Of a DNA stretch of 6,637 bases, positions 6,449 through 6,637 are shown one piece after another. Below the pieces are notes generated by a model. That model searched no databases. It was given only the letters and a program-made list of their open reading frames with translations, and was not told the origin of the DNA. How positions within the stretch are numbered: position 1 is the first letter of the stretch; each line of letters begins with the position of its first letter. The position numbers were made by a program, and so were the translations under genes. The stretch comes from an uncultured bacterium (GTDB lineage Bacteria > Bacteroidota > Bacteroidia > Sphingobacteriales > Sphingobacteriaceae): positions 1 through 6,637 of the forward strand of contig CAJBVG010000180.1 of assembly GCA_903958995.1 (NCBI GenBank). Direction: 5' to 3'.

Positions 6449-6637
6449 TTAGTCATTGTGAACATGGTTCACAGAAAACATCCCAGCGTAATTATTTGCG
6501 ATGCTTGTTGAATAAGGAGCAAACATTACCATTGGATTTTCATTAAAATTAACATTGGTGCCATTACTTAAAACTTTACCAGCATCTACATACATATGTA
6601 CATTCGGACCAGCAATCCCTTTTGATTGGCGTACTTC
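6449..6637 (-). CDS. MbnP-family protein, C-terminal fragment (N-terminus beyond window edge)
   Basis: The last 62 codons of a minus-strand gene are visible, ending with TAA at 6449-6451. Over 61 aligned residues, 31 are identical to the C-terminus of the MbnP-family lipoprotein at 4618-5424. Shared stretches are 'VRQSKG', 'VH-YVDAGKV', 'PYS', 'MF' and the final 'HVH'. It is therefore a paralogue of that protein, most likely also an exported MbnP-family lipoprotein, although the signal sequence lies outside the window. The conserved histidines (VHMYVD and the terminal HVH) are candidate metal ligands, by analogy with MbnP. It is the first visible gene of the right-hand operon and is separated from the barrel gene by 38 bp holding a stable hairpin. 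Confidence 0.83.
   Translation of the reverse strand, partial: EVRQSKGIAGPNVHMYVDAGKVLSNGTNVNFNENPMVMFAPYSTSIANNYAGMFSVNHVHND

Overview
The window looks like a piece of an AT-rich Bacteroidota chromosome (Flavobacteriales/Sphingobacteriales type). The evidence is promoter boxes of the TAnnTTTG type, start codons without Shine-Dalgarno sequences, a lipoprotein with the 'LLFSCKKEE' type of lipobox, and protein families typical of the phylum: a large AsmA-like protein, a YfhO-like membrane protein, and MbnP-family lipoproteins next to a small outer-membrane barrel. Every protein gene is on the minus strand; one tRNA gene is on the plus strand.

Left block (1-4334, minus strand): a large AsmA-like protein (4334 to 1683) is followed, with an 8-bp overlap, by a YfhO-type multi-pass membrane protein whose C-terminus runs off the left edge. 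They are almost certainly co-transcribed. A combined role in envelope lipid or glycan handling is plausible but is only inferred from the families.

Centre (4335-4617): a short divergent control region has a good Bacteroidota-type promoter for a plus-strand tRNA transcript and a weaker candidate for the AsmA gene. The tRNA transcript carries a broken tRNA-Val-like copy followed 70 bp later by an intact tRNA-Val(TAC), and ends at a strong hairpin terminator. Aligning the two copies suggests that the first lost exactly 19 nt (T-loop, 3' T-stem and 3' acceptor strand). It kept a UAC anticodon triplet inside a rebuilt, perfectly paired 7-bp hairpin.

Right block (4618-6637, minus strand): three genes read leftward. 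They are an MbnP-family protein cut by the right edge, an outer-membrane barrel protein with an N-terminal CxxC and a His cluster, and a second, complete MbnP-family lipoprotein. The two MbnP proteins are paralogues (31 of the last 61 residues identical without gaps). Between the first two genes is a perfect C(UUCG)G hairpin ending 9 nt before the barrel start codon. Given what is known of MbnP (a periplasmic copper-binding protein of methanobactin operons), the block may be a small envelope metal-handling cassette, but its substrate cannot be read from the sequence.
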